NCBI GenBank assembly: GCA_010909165.1
Contig: MU008149.1
Span: forward strand, 248,001 to 312,000
From: Anthoceros angustus
Lineage: Eukaryota > Streptophyta > Anthocerotopsida > Anthocerotales > Anthocerotaceae
Direction: 5' to 3'
Length of the DNA stretch: 64,000 nucleotides
Numbering within the stretch: position 1 is the stretch's first letter; every line of letters begins with the position of its first letter. This document shows positions 1-13,225 of this stretch, one piece after another. The position numbers and the translations under genes were made by a program. The notes beneath the pieces are model-generated. The model saw only the letters and a program-made list of their open reading frames with translations. It did not search any database and had not been told where the DNA came from.

Positions 1-1547
1 AAGCAGAGTATCACCCATCAAGTTTTCTCTACGTTTTTTGAGACTAGAGACCTGCTCTGCCCAGCGATGGCATTCCCCATCGAGTCTTGTGATGAGACGT
101 ATGGCTCGTTGCAATTTCAGTTCTGAATCCTCCGCCTTTCTAACAAGGCTACCCTTTGTAAGACTTGCATTTTCATATCTGCACAGGAATCGATAATGTA
201 GCTCAGTTAGGAAGGATCTAGGAAGACTACTATCCGCCTTGGTGCCAACTTTGATAAATCTTTTGTACCTGGCTCTCAGGTGGAAAAGACTCTCCTCTAT
301 TGCTGCGAGGTTCAATCTTTTTTCTTCAAGTTTTTCTTTACATTTTTCAAGATTCTCATTAGCGACCTGCTCGAAACGGATTCTACTTAGTGTTCCACAT
401 TACAGCAGGGGCAACGGAGCCACTACATTCACCTTGTATTGTACTGTGGACCACTAGACAGCATCTCTCTAGGCCAAAGGGAAAGACAGCACCCACCTTC
501 AATTTCTCCAGTCTTGGCTCCATTTTGATGGTCTTCGCAACATGGTATTTATACATGGCTCTTATCCATATGCAAATAGAACGACAAGCAACTGATATCC
601 TTCTTACTTTCTCTGGCTTGAATAGTGGATTCTCCATGTAAGGCCGTAGTTTTTCCATGGTAGAACTTTCCATCCCATCTTTGTTGAAGTTCAAGAGTAG
701 CTGAACGAAGTTGACCTGCACAAAACTCGAATTCTGTTAAGGTCTGAACAACGCAAATTGACAATGACATAGTATGCTAACTACAAAGGAAAGACCATAC
801 ATCTTACTTGAGATAGGAGTTCTCGAGCTACAGGCCAGTAATCATCTGTCACTTCATACTTAAGAATCTCATGTGGGACAGAGGGTCGCCTACGTCTGGG
901 TTTCTTCCTAAGGATAATGCAGAGAGCTTCTAGCACAATAAGTAGACGGGGAGGCGGCTGAGTAAATGATTTCAATTCAGACACATCCTTTTTGTTAAGA
1001 AGGCTGAGCTGTTTGATAGCAGCTGAAACCTGTGTGGGAGCAAGGGTTTTAGAAACTGGAAGGGGAAAAACGAGAAGAAACTAAGAGCCTTATGCTGTTA
1101 ATAATCAGTGTTATCAACCATGTACTACACCTGCGGAGCAACCTCCTCAACTTGCTCTTGAGCAGCTTGTGCCAACTGCCTACACAATTCAGCCTCCTCT
1201 ACAGCAAGCTTCTCCTCATCATAGACAGCTTGTAATGCTTTGTCCATGGCTAACTGCTCATCATATATGGAATTCAGAAGCTGATCCATATCTGAACTGG
1301 TGTGTTCCTTGCAGCTCAAAATTTCCTGGAGATCCTTTTGCATTTGCACAACTAGATTTCGAGTGGATTTGAGCTTCTTCACCCCTGTCTCGAGCCGGTC
1401 CAGATAAGTAGCCAATTCGCCTCCCTTTTTGTCCAGTATGCTACCAAATACATAAAGCATCTCATGATAGCTAGCCAATCCAATCAGCCTCCAAGACCCT
1501 TTCTGCCACACATATCCTTGACGGATAAAATTGGAAGAACTCTTACC
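1..1547 (-). other. Dynein stalk and microtubule-binding domain (exons 19-23)
   Basis: Exon 19 (1547-1131) is the outgoing coiled coil (SYHEMLYVFGSILDKKGGEL, then long heptads). Exon 20 (1029-808) starts the microtubule-binding tip with LKSFTQPPP, LIVLEALCIIL and DDYWPVARELL. Exon 21 (715-497) continues it with LLLNFNKDGM, FKPEKVRRISVACRSICIWI and RAMYKYH. Exons 22-23 form the returning coiled coil, ending KRRENLMGDTLL, the conserved lead into AAA5. All typical dynein landmarks are present, so microtubule binding is probably kept. Confidence 0.92.
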
Positions 1548-4500
1548 CTGCAACGAATCACAGAATCAACGAGTGTAGTCGTTGGGCTATTGTCAAAGTA
1601 AGATGCACATGTGGAATATAGCAGCAACGAGAATAGCTGCGATTCATAAAAAACACACCATCGATAACTCTGAAGCCAGAGCGTTGCTAAGATTGTGCAC
1701 TGCTGAGCATGACTTGACCAAGCTTTCCATGGCTGGATCAGGCCAGGCTTTCACAAGATCATGCTCAGTGAGCTTGACTTTCGCAACTGCCTCAAGGGCT
1801 CCTGGCGTCCACCTATCATAAAAGTCAATTGAGAAGTGGGTGGCTATCAATGTTGAGTCGTAGAAACTGCTCTGGATTGCTTCACTTCCAGAAGAGTTCC
1901 CTGCACAGATCACCTACACACGTCGCCACACCATTTTATCTGGTGAAGCATGATGCTGTTACAAGCATACCTCACGGAGAGATTTAGAGCGCCGGTGACT
2001 CAGCGGCAAAAGTTCCACTTACCAGATGAAGCCTGGCTCTCAGTCTCTGCAAGAAACGCAGCTTCAAGAACTGCTCCCTGTCACTGCCAGTCTCCAGCTC
2101 GAAAGTGGGCAGCACTGACATATCCTCTAATCTGTAGAGCTCTTGTTGGATAAAGTATTTCTCCTTATCGCCAAGTAATTCCCAGGCCTGACCAGTATTT
2201 GAACATGCCGGATCATGAAAGACATGATAGTTTCAAGCAGGGATAGTTTCAAAGCAACAGGAAACAACATCAACCTCTCCACAGTGTATGATTTGCTTAA
2301 GGTCTTGCATTATCCTTCGCTGAATATCAATGTCAACCTCCATCTTGAGGAGGAGCACGGTTTGTATGTCCCTAAGGCTGCATGACTTCAGCAGCTCTTT
2401 GAGAGTCACACTCCAAGTTTGATAATCATAATCACTATTGACTTGAACCTGTGATGTATTGCTCTATCAAAGTTCAGGTCTAACCTGGACATTGTAAAAT
2501 CTTAATATAGAGGTTAGATTGACTGCAACTAACCTCATAAAGGACGAAACCAAGTACATGTGTTGCCAGTCTGGTCATGGAACTCCTCCCACTTCCAGAG
2601 CAACCCAGAAGTAATGCATGTCCATCTGACATTTGAATCATCCGTAGAATCCTAGAGAGGTGTGTCAATGCCTCTGGAAACAATACCAACGCATTTTTAT
2701 ATCCCTCTTCCAAGCTGTAGCTGATCAAAAATTTTTTCATATTCTCAGCCCATACAGCACGGTTATGGATTTCATCATACTGTGACCATGCTTGAATCAC
2801 TCCGTCGGCCTGCACGACACGGTAGTAGGACCCATATATCGCTTGTTTCTGCTCGCTTACAAGAGATGCTAGAAATGGAAGCTGATCACCAGTCTCAGGG
2901 ATCAACTTTTCTTTTGCAACTGCTGACAAAGCCGAGACCACCAAAGCTCTGTCAGCAGGATTCTTCAATCCATCACAGAATGCTCGGCAAAACTCATTTG
3001 CCCAAAGTCGAAATATACCATCCTTTTCTGTAAAACTCTCTAAAGAAGCTGAAAGAAGCCGCTTGAGCACAAGAAAAATACTATGTAGGCTAATGGAGAA
3101 ACGGTCTGTAAGTGTCTGAAAGGTCAACTTGAGCTGTGAAAAGAGCTTGACAGACGCTTCACTGATATGACTTAGAAGCAAGCCGGTTACAACATTGTCG
3201 TTAAGCTCATGGTATCTTCTACCAAGTGCTTCAGAGAAGATGGAGGTAAGGGAGCTCTCATTGTGTTCACTCACATGGATCTGAAAGTAATGTCGAAAGA
3301 GTCTATCCACAGGCAACTGTGAAGGTGATCGATGGGTGGTCACAGCTGCTAAGTGCACAAGCCCATGTACAGCCGTAAATGTAGCATCTGCAGGGAAGCC
3401 ATACCATCCTTGGTACTCAATGAGGAACCTGATAAATTGTTGAGTCGGCGCCTCTCCCTGGGGAGCAATATTCAAGTCGTCTATGAAAACTGCCATTTTC
3501 TCATGGATTGCAGGTGAGAGCATCCTCCTTTTCCTAATGGCCATTTTTGGCCTCAGCACATCATATAAACCTGACCCACCTGAGGCTTCATGGAGCGTAA
3601 CTCCAACAACTTGATAGTTCTGTGAGGCTCTCAGTTTGTGCAAGAGGTAAGATGCAATACTGGTTTTCCCACAGCCTGCCACACCTGACAGAAGAACTGG
3701 CCTAGAAAGGTCTGACAGGCAAGCTGCAAGCATCTCATATCTCATTGTTTCATGAGTATGCACGTGCAGTGCTCCATCTACCAGACTCAAGCTTAAGTGA
3801 CAGCAATGTTTAACCAAATCATTTGGTCTTGAGACCAGCTCCATCCCTGCACCAACATGCAACACTGTATCTGACAAGAGATCTTTCCAGCTCTTCCAAA
3901 CCATAGTCTCTGCATCAAAATAAAAATCGTAGATAGATCCATCTGGAAGCATCCCTGAAAAATCTGAATACGTAGAGGAGCAGTCTCGAATAACTCTGTC
4001 AAACCGTTCTTGACTTTCCAAGTCAGCAAGTATTCCTCCCACCGACCAAACAAGGCTGAAAATGAACAAAGAGCCCACACTTGCTTTCAGCTTTTGCAAA
4101 ATGTCATTAGAAACTGGTATAGCCTTAATGTCCAGCTCCCGCTCATGCATGAAAATCTCTGCTTCACCTGCCTGACTATTCTTCTCATCCGTGTCTCCAA
4201 TATCTCGATCCCCGCAGACATCCTCACACGAGCACCATGAACCTTCATGGTACAATCTCCGCCAGTTGACAATATCCCGTACTTGTTTCTGGCTTTTGGT
4301 AAGAATCTGAAAACTTTTTTTGGGGCTCAGCCCATTGCTGTCTCCAGTGTCACCCCGACAGTTGGAGTCCGTATTGCCTTTCTGGCTACAGCAAACCTCA
4401 AAATAAGATAGTCCACCTTCATATCCACGTCCCACTCGCTTCAAAATTGCTTCCAGCACATTTAGCAAGTTTTGCACTAGGCCTACGTTGCAAATTGACC

Positions 4501-7500
4501 CAGGAGGAGATCCTGAGATGACTTTTAGACAGGGTGCAAGAAAAGACTCAAAGAGCTCCTCAAAAAATGTATGAAATGCCGATCCTGCCACATGCTTCTG
4601 CACCCAGGATAGGATAAGAGGCCGCCACCCTGGTTCTAATGGGTCCATCAATACTATCCCACATCTGGAAACCGTTGCTGGAGAGACACCCTTCAGTGTG
4701 TCAACTTCAAAAATGACACTGAAACTCTCTGCAGGAGGTAAGAAAATCCGTTCACCGTTCTTCAAAAAGAGGACGCCTGTGTCATCGAGCATGGTGTTAA
4801 CACTGTCAACCCACTGCCCACTCATTGATCCATCCAAAACCATCCAGAGTGCCCTGCCTTTTGCTGAAATAGCCTCACATTTCTGCACTATGTGCGGTAC
4901 AATACCTTCCTGCCAGCAATGTGATTTAGGGTTCACACTTCCAAAAAGATGTCTCGTGGATACGGCGGTTGGATTAACAACCTCTACCATAACGTGCTTA
5001 GCAAGGGCCCTGTTCCGGTCATCCCTCTTCACCTGAGATTTGATCAAAAGGCCTGCATCTTGGTAGCTTTGCGCATCTGCCATGATGTTGAAAGCTCTGG
5101 CAAGGCTGGAGTAACACTGGGTCTTCCCAGTACCTGACCCTCCAACAATCATCACACCCTGGTGCACTCTCATCGTGCCATGGAGTTGCACACATTTCTG
5201 CACTAGGGGCTCATGGGGGCATAGTCTTCGCTGTGCTAATCCTAATTTAATGGAAGCTTCCAACCCTCCTTGCTTAATTGGGGGGATCTGCAAGTAAGGA
5301 AAAAGGTCGAGCAGAAGACTTGAGAAGAGGCTGAAGCCGTCTCCCACTAGGCGGGGTAAGCAATACTGCTGCAAGGTTTTGCAAAGAATTAGGTCTCCAT
5401 TGCACACATTAGAGGAAACTGTGAACCACTGGTCTGGTGCTGATCGTAAAATTCCCATCCACTTTATGACAGCCTTCAAGGCCCTGAGACCAAAGTCACA
5501 GTGGTGATTCTCGAAAAAAAGCTGCTTCCCAGCAATGTGAAAGCACAAAGTCAGTTTCCTAGCCACACCGGCTGAATCCTCAAACCCTTCAGCAACAAGC
5601 AGGATCCGTGCAACCATGCTAGTATCAGGATGAATCATAGAGACTGGCCTAAATAGAGACCGGATATTTTGAGTGCATTCAGGTCGAGAGGAGCACACGG
5701 GCTTCATAGTGGTACAGATGGCAAAGGACGGATTCAGAGCAAGACCAATGCCATCATAAGCAAATCTTTGTGCTTTCATGATAACAGCATGTTGAATGAT
5801 TAGCAGTTGCTTTGCCAGCACAGAAATGATGTCAGGTCTTAGGCACTCGAATTCATCTAAACAGAGCCAGATCCCTCCACTTGCCATACCCTGCAGATGA
5901 AGCCACCCCATATCTCACAGACACAGTCGAGGATCTATCCGTAAAACAACTGCAAACCAGTAGAAAGCAACTAAGCCAAGCCCTCCCCATGCAGATAAGA
6001 TCGACTTCAAAACTAACCTTCAAAGCATTTCCAATCGCACTGTGATCGATCTCTTCAGAGCAGCTCATCACAATACAATGTTTACCCAAGGATTTTGCAA
6101 GATCCTTCACTGTTTCAGTTTTTCCTGCCGCAGCAGGCCCGCTAATAGCACCCCCTAGGCCGAGGGAAAAGGCATGCATCAGACCAACAAAGCATCGTTC
6201 TGTAAGCGGTGTCATGACCAATCGGTTCTGATAGTCAACAAGATCAAAGCCGTATTGACGCTCAATTTTTAGAACTTGAGCCTGGCAGGCCCCATTTGCA
6301 TGGCAGTAAAATCGTAAAATCTGCTGCCATGAAAATGCGTCCAATCCTACAAGTGGATCACATTTTAGTTTTTCAACGGTGTCCCTCAGGTAAACACCAA
6401 CCAAGACAAGACTCTTCCAAGTTCCTTGCTCGTCAACACTTGAACGTGACTTGATGCTCTGCAACAAATCCTGCAACTGCTTGTCTATAAGGATGAGCTC
6501 AGTATTCAGATTTTTGGCCACATCTTCCGTCAATGACATTATCATTTCCACGCGATGGCAGAATATAACACAAGCTGCAACCACCAATATTTGGCAGTTG
6601 AACATGTACTTTTCTGGTTCTTCCTCCTGAAGCATTGGAGCAGGGCTTCCAGTTCTTGCTGTGCATGTTGAAATGTCAATAACTGTCTGGTCCAAAGTGC
6701 TGGGCTTAACATCAATACTTGCTCTTGCAGAGACAGGAGAATGCTGGGCAGCAAGATAGGTTTCAGAGCACAGCAGCATCTTGACTCTCGCCAGAAGAGC
6801 CTCCTTTACCTTCTCCTTCATTGCAAGCTCAACAGCAACCATCCAATGCTCAACAGGCTTATCAGATGTTGTGACCGGTGTTGAAAACAAGAGCTTTTCT
6901 GATTTTCTGATCCATAAGCCCGCAACATTACTTTGATGTTGCTGATCACCTTCGGTTTCTACAAACTCTATGCAGCGCACATCACCAAAGCACTTACAGA
7001 GGTAGTACTGCAATTCCTCAGGGTTGCGTTCATGAGAGATCACCTAGATGCGTATGCTTCGTGAGTCTTGGAACTAACCATTCATATAATTTGAAGGAAA
7101 GAAGAAATAACCATTTATTGAAAGATCAAGGAGCACCCACCTGAAGTAGCTCGTCATTCGAAAGAAAGAAGAACCTTGGGAAAACAGCACGTTTTCTTTC
7201 AAGAAGAGCAACTAGGCTGCACATGATTCCCTCCATTGTCTGTATGGACTGAGGCACATTGTCTGTTATCAGGCTTGACTCACACAAATGCATGAAGAGA
7301 CCTCGGGTAGTCACCAAGTCCAGAACTTCCTCCCATCTTAAGTTAACGTCTTCAAACCTACTGGATTCCTCTGTAAGCTGCTGCTGGATATTTGGTGATT
7401 GGAATATGGGCTGTAGGGTCTGGCCAATGGCAGCATATATGTGATCAGATATAACATTAGGCAACTCCATGTGGACCCAGGGACACGAGACTTACCTGCA

Positions 7501-10500
7501 TCCACTTCTGACAGTTTAAAAGGCCTTCTAGAAGCTGAAGCAGAACATATAGCTTTTCTCGCCAAGCACGAATGTTGCCCTCCAAGGCTTTTGCATAAGG
7601 ACTGTGAAGCATTGAGCCAGCTGCCACAAGCTGATCATCCAATAACTCCAACACATGCTCACTCCCCTGAATGACCTGTCCTTGTCCCTTTTCAAGCGGG
7701 CTCAAGTGAAGATTTGCCCGCCTCATCTCTTCCTCCATTTTCTCCAGACATACCTAGAAGAGTGAAGATCATGATCAGATCACCTTGCTGTGCAAACTGA
7801 CTTGTATTCACACAATGTGTTGAAAGTGTGCAAGCATAAAACATTTGATGCCTCGATAATGTCACTCATCTTACTTCTTGATTGTACTCCTCTGCTGCAC
7901 GCTCTAAGACGGCCACAATAGCTTGACGATTTTCAAGAAGTGGTAATTCGAGCACAAAAGAGAACATACACTCATCATCTGCTTCTTGAAAAGTGTTGTC
8001 ACCAGTGTCTTTGGAAAGCTCAATCCAGTGCATTCTGCGTACTCCTGGATGATGTAGCCGGACAATCAATGGCATCCTGGCTACCATCCAGTTCACCTGA
8101 TTATCAGAGTAGTGTAATCACGTAAATCTGTCAGCATCATGAAGAAAATCTACAAGAAAGCGGAACCAGCAAAAAATCAGGAACTTTCTATTCAAGTAGG
8201 ATTTCAAAATGAAAGCACAAACCTGGTCGGAAAGTGCAAGCAAGGCCTGCTTACTCGAAGAGGAAGCCAAAGGATTTGAAAGGGTATCAACCTTCTCCAC
8301 AAACGTTTGAATCTGAGTTATTCATTGACAGCAAGGATGAGAGCCTTATCCTAACAGTGAAAATTGTCACAGAATGTCTGTTGTAGATATACTGCATATA
8401 TGGGTAGAAAAGTGAAAATCTCCTGCTGTGGCATAGGGTTCTAGGTCAAATTTGCACAAGCTTTTAGTTGAATACTGATTGTCCTAAACGTTACCAAAGC
8501 TGACATGTTATCGACGTTGATCTGCTTGAACTGCAGACTCAGCCAATGTTTCCTGGCACGTTCCCAGTCTGCAGCTGTGATCCACAAAGCTGCAAGCCAA
8601 TCCACCTTGTCAAGGGAAGGCGCGATCAGCCGTGCACACTCACCTTCCTCAAACATCTCTAGCAGCTTTTCCTGTCTCTGCAGCTTCTGAATAGCTGAAC
8701 AAATTTTCCGTAGGTCCTCTGCTGACATCTGAACCCGAAGTTCATACTCCTGCGAGCTAGTTAAGTCTTTGAACTGCTCATAGACAGGAATGGCTGCAAC
8801 AACTTCGGAAGCTTGGACGAGCAAAGATGCCTACGTTCAAGAAAATGCAACCAAAGCCTCTGTTGGACACTCAAACTTGGCAGCTGCAAGGAGGACTAAC
8901 GGTCAGAGCATGTATTGGGTGTAACCTGTTCAGCCCGAACACCTGCAACAACTGAAGGCTTTGCATCTACCAAATGCTGCTCCTTTGCATAAGCCTCCTT
9001 CAGTAGAGTTTGAACTCTCTGATAAACTGACCAGTAAGCATGTGCATCAGCATCTGAAAGTTCGATGAATAAACTCTCACAAGCACAGTAGCTCCCTTGT
9101 AAAACATCCAGGGCCGACAACAAAGCACAGCAGTTGCTCTTGTAATCTTGAACAAGCAACTCTAGCTCCGCAAATTTTTCAGGGCTTACATCAGAGAGGG
9201 GGGTTGACAACAGGAATACATCCTTGTCCAGTTGCCCATTGAGCTGGTTGATTTTGCACTGAAGTAGGTCACGTAGTGTATCCGAAACTTTCCTTTTACA
9301 CTCATGACCGAGCCTGACCGTTCCACTAAGTATCTCAGAGCAATTGAAGACAAACAGGGACCCAACTACATTTCCTTTTGAAGACTCCAAATACGATTCA
9401 AGAAGCTTCTGATGTGCTAACAAACATCCCATAGATTTGACCAGCCTTTCCAGGATTTTAAGAGCACATGCTGAAGTTTGTGAGCGCATATGCACATCCA
9501 AGTCTGCCAATGCCTCCAGGCCCTTCTGATACGTAACTGATGAATCGTGTCCTTCAGAGAGCTCAGACACGACATCCAGCAACTTTTGCTTCTGAAAATC
9601 CTGGTCCTGTAGCCCTACATGTCCATGATTCAGAACTGCAGCATCTTTGATGCATAATTCCAAATCAGCTTTCTGAAGGCAAAGATTTGTCCAGAGCAAG
9701 GATATCTCTCTAGCTAGCTGCTCCAGCATCTGCACCCCTGGGTAAAGAGCAGCATCAATCCTCAGACGACACGCTGCAACCCTTTCAACTGCCGCCGCAA
9801 ACAAACTCACACGATAGGCTTGCGACAATTCTGTCTGCATCCAGCAATATTCAAGTCATAAAGTAGATTTGTGCCACTGAACCAATGCTTAAACATAAAA
9901 TGCTAACACTTCGTCCCGTCCATCGGCTACAGCACTCTTGCATTACAGGGGATAAAGACCTTAGTGTGGATTGCACCCTTTGATTCCATGAAAGGCACCA
10001 GTGTGAGAGCCTTAACAGCATCATCGAGCTGCACACAGTCAAACCCATCACAACAACTGAGGCCAAAACGCACATCCAGGTCTGATACAATATGCCACAT
10101 TTTCACGCATACACAGCCAGAGACACAGTATATGCAATGGGCTATGCACCAGTCCTACTTTCCCAAATATTCATACAGGCAGGCAACCTGGTAAGCTGAC
10201 AGGAACAAAAATACAGGAAACAGAAGTTCAAAGTGCCTAACCATCTTGCCAGAAAGAACATCCAGGCATGCTAAAGGAGGTCGGTAGCTCAAATTTTTGT
10301 CACTGATCCTTAGATGCACAATGAAGAGAGGCACCACTGGCTTTTGACTTCGGTCAGCTTGCCCTCCATCAAAAGTTGCAGCATATGAATCTAGTGAATC
10401 CTTGAGCGCCTCTCCAAGTGCAGTCTCCATAACAAAGTCTGCCCACCTGCAGAACATCATGCAGGTAACCCGGTTGACAGAAGAAGCATCCTCTGTGCTA

Positions 10501-13225
10501 TGTCCATTTAAGAAAGCCAATGCTAGAATCAATCACAAACCGAACAATTGAGACCCAAGAAATTCTGTGCTAGACTCTGTCAGGTAATACTTGTGATTGG
10601 CATGAACCTGCTTCTAACTACTGCAGACACTCGGTGGGAGAGCGCACGAGTTACTTGTTCATCATGGTGCACACCTTGCAGTTCGAAGATAGAGACCTGA
10701 GCCATTCTCCAGGACACTTGGGCCCTATTCAAACACACAGCAGAAAGTGGGGACAAGTTACACACTAGGATAAACAAACTTATCCATAAGAATGCGTATA
10801 CCGCTAACCTAAGAGAAGTCCTACCTCATCTTCAACAAATGCCATGTTTAGAGCATCTCTAGCATCCACAAGAACTCTTTTTCTAAGGTTCTTTGATATT
10901 TCCCTGACAGTTTCCGTCTGCACAAAGGTGCGGAAATTGAATCAGTAACTGTGAAGTTCCATGTCCACCAGCTTGACAACCTGGGCGTTGCCAACCAGGC
11001 TATGTGTCATGCAAGGTACTACATGGGGAACAATCACTGCCGAGTATCACCTGAACACTTATTGCCCTTTCAATATTCGCACAGGGACATGCCGTTGTAA
11101 AAATACGTGTCTTTCCAACTGCCAATGAGGTGGCTATGACAGACTGGATAGCACCCTGCAATCTTGGTCTAAGAACGGCCATTGAAGCTGCTATGGCATA
11201 CTGTTCCACCAATCTGTGTGCAGGAATCACCACAGGTCTGGGACCCTTCCCTGTCAATCCTACAGAGACAGAATTGCCAACATTGCTTCATCTGTAATCT
11301 CCCTTGCATGCACACATCACTTTCCTGCATTAGGAAAGATCACCTGTATCTACATTGAGTATTCTAATCCCTTAAAGTGGAAGGGGCAGCTATTTTTTAG
11401 GATCACCTTTGTCTGTAGTGGAAGTGTCAGTGGCTCCTGCTGCCTGCTTGAACTCAGCTGCTAATTCCGATAGAAGGGGAAACAAATTGTAAACAATGGG
11501 CATTGTGGCCTTGTGTTTTGATATCCACTCATCACTTCTTCCAACAAGGTAACTTGAATCTTTGTCACCGTGCTCGACGACATCATTCCCAGCAGCAACA
11601 ACGTTAGAGCGACCTTTAGTCACAGACACAACTTGTCTGGAAAACGTCTGGGCATCTTGTGGTCCATCAACAACAGCGATACCAAGCCGAGAGTCCACCC
11701 CACGGAAACTTCGACATCCAGAATTGATAGCAGAGTTACTTGCATCAATAGGCTGACCAGGTTTTCCTGTTCCCTGCCTACTGCGGGGTGTAGCAGTCAA
11801 AGGCTTGAAAGGAGCGTCACCACTGCCACCAGACAAAGCTATTGGAGCAATATCTGGATCTTCGCTGTGCGCAACTGACGACAAAACTGCTGAATTTGGT
11901 CTCTCCTGATGCTCACTTGGTGAAGCTGGTCTGTCCTGTTTGACAAGTCAATCTTAAGCACGCATCTACCAACATCAAAGAACAGGAGAGTGCTAAAAGA
12001 ACATCTAAGTCTTGATAGGCCAGAATGAGCAGGGATGACAAACCTGAATGTGGAAATGTAGATTAAGTCGAGGTACCAAGCGATGGAAAGCAACCTCGCC
12101 GCCACCTTGGATTCTGCTTGGAGTGGGGTCCAAGCAGGTCGCTGCATCATTTCTTGCGTCACCATCACAATGACCACTTGCTTCCTGCCGGTCTCTCGAC
12201 CTTGCCAGTGAATCTTGTTCAATGCATTTGTCCCAAGCACAGGACGTTTGACATCCAGCCCCTTCCTTCTCTCTCCAAAACACAAGGTAAAGTGATGTAT
12301 TCACATCAAATCCTAACACTACACAAGGCCGCCAACAACAAGAACCATCCGGAGAGCAATATAAACACTCAGCAACTGAAGGTAGCTTCACAGCTTGTAC
12401 TACACTTTGTGTACCCATGGTGGCCTCGAATGCACTGTCCACATCCCACCTCTTCGGAGGGCAGCTTTTGGGTCCAACAACAGGAGTTTCCCTTTTTTTC
12501 TCGGAAAGGATTCTGGTTTGAAACTCCATTTTTCTGCTTCTCCTTGGACGACAGTCGTCTCCTCTAGCTGTCAGGCTTCCATCACATTGGCGGCGTTTCT
12601 TATGGACCGCTCTCTCTTCCTGAAGCAAGATTTCGGGCACTGGAATTCCAATAGCAGCATAGGACTGCCGTCTATCCAGCCTAGCTTTAATAGCTATGTC
12701 CGAAGGTGTCCAAGCAGCAATCTCCTCCTGTTGAGCCAGAAAAAAAGATACGTTGATGGGATGCAAAGCAGATGCTTTTTGGCTCTTGGTGCCCACAACC
12801 GTATAGGAGTGCTTCCTGGATGTTCCGGTTAGGCCAGCCTGAGAAAGAGCCAGAGCATTCTCCACACTCATATTACCGAGCAGATGTTGAAAGAGGAGCC
12901 CAGCAGGAAGGCGGTTCTCTTTAGTTGCAGACCGGACCCTGAGAGCACTTTCAGTGCCACTGCTTGCCGTGGAGCCATGGAGCCAAGAAGTGGGATCCTT
13001 AACATCCCTAACTCTGCTGACGTGATTCATAACTCCCCTCGGTGATGCAGAAAAGGCACGAGCAGCTGGGTGGCCGTCTCTACTAGTAGGCCGGCAAGCT
13101 TGATCTGCAAGATTCTTCAAGCCTGCTTGTCCACCACTTGGAAAAATGGGTGAGGAACTGGGCCTAGTCTCCTCACAGAAGGAGACACTGCGTTTCACAT
13201 GTTTGATAGGTCCCGGATCAGCCAT
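1..13225 (-). CDS. Axonemal (inner-arm type) dynein heavy chain, 3' end missing
   Basis: Motor subunit that would drive sperm flagellar beating by ATP-dependent walking on doublet microtubules. I joined 23 exons by GT-AG sites and frame: 13225-12044, 11935-11407, 11259-11051, 10917-10825, 10724-10675, 10446-10242, 10028-9960, 9834-8926, 8830-8495, 8312-8223, 8096-7875, 7753-7496, 7419-7141, 7043-6018, 5890-2534, 2448-2275, 2187-2023, 1913-1659, 1547-1131, 1029-808, 715-497, 366-269, 178-1. They give about 3514 residues with no stop, ending just before AAA5; the family is usually 4000-4600 residues. The ATG at 13225 (MADPGPIKH) opens the first exon. The N-terminus has a basic RRQSY-type helix followed by a WRPCVVLGFD..LYLVFW segment, recalling DNAH1-type single-headed inner-arm chains; this subtype is inferred. 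The reading frame looks intact and functional. Confidence 0.93.
179..268 (-). other. In-frame stop-free intron 22 in dynein stalk
   Basis: This 90-base stretch has no stop and a length divisible by three, so it reads through as coding. It is bounded by AG|GTACAAAAG at its 5' end and TCCTGTGCAG|ATATG at its 3' end. Removing it restores an uninterrupted coiled coil (LFHLRARYENASLTKG) like that of other dyneins; keeping it adds 30 residues, including a proline. Confidence 0.7.
2534..7043 (-). other. Dynein AAA1-AAA4 motor modules (exons 14-15)
   Basis: Exon 14 ends shortly after the AAA1 P-loop GPAAAGKT (about residues 1779-1786), which differs from the usual GPAGTGKT. Exon 15 is a single 3357-base exon. 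It begins with the AAA1 Walker B (WLCLDEFE, catalytic glutamate about 1832). It then carries AAA2 (P-loop GGSGTGKT about 2069-2076, VLDG about 2172 in place of a catalytic DE as is normal for AAA2), AAA3 (P-loop GVAGCGKT about 2555-2562, Walker B FIDDLN) and AAA4 (GCSGSGRS about 2915-2922, the usual GSGR form). Between AAA2 and AAA3 is an extra acidic and polar stretch of about 80 residues. AAA1, AAA3 and AAA4 keep the residues expected for nucleotide binding. Confidence 0.92.
7141..10724 (-). other. Dynein tail and linker region (exons 5-13)
   Basis: These exons encode roughly residues 672-1477. They carry tail helices and then the linker, recognised by DDQLVAAGSMLHSP, IRAWREKL, PIFQSPNIQQQL and the strongly conserved end KRAVFPRFFFLSNDELLQ. 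In dyneins the linker is the lever that swings across the AAA ring. All junctions fit; for exon 7 the acceptor that keeps frame is at 10028 (coding LDDAVKALTLVPFMESK), not the more obvious AG about 58 bases upstream, which would shift the frame. Confidence 0.85.

Noticed and set aside
12118-12832. Plus-strand open frames of about 145 residues opposite the dynein first exon
   Set aside because: They overlap a well-supported coding exon and show no motif of their own.
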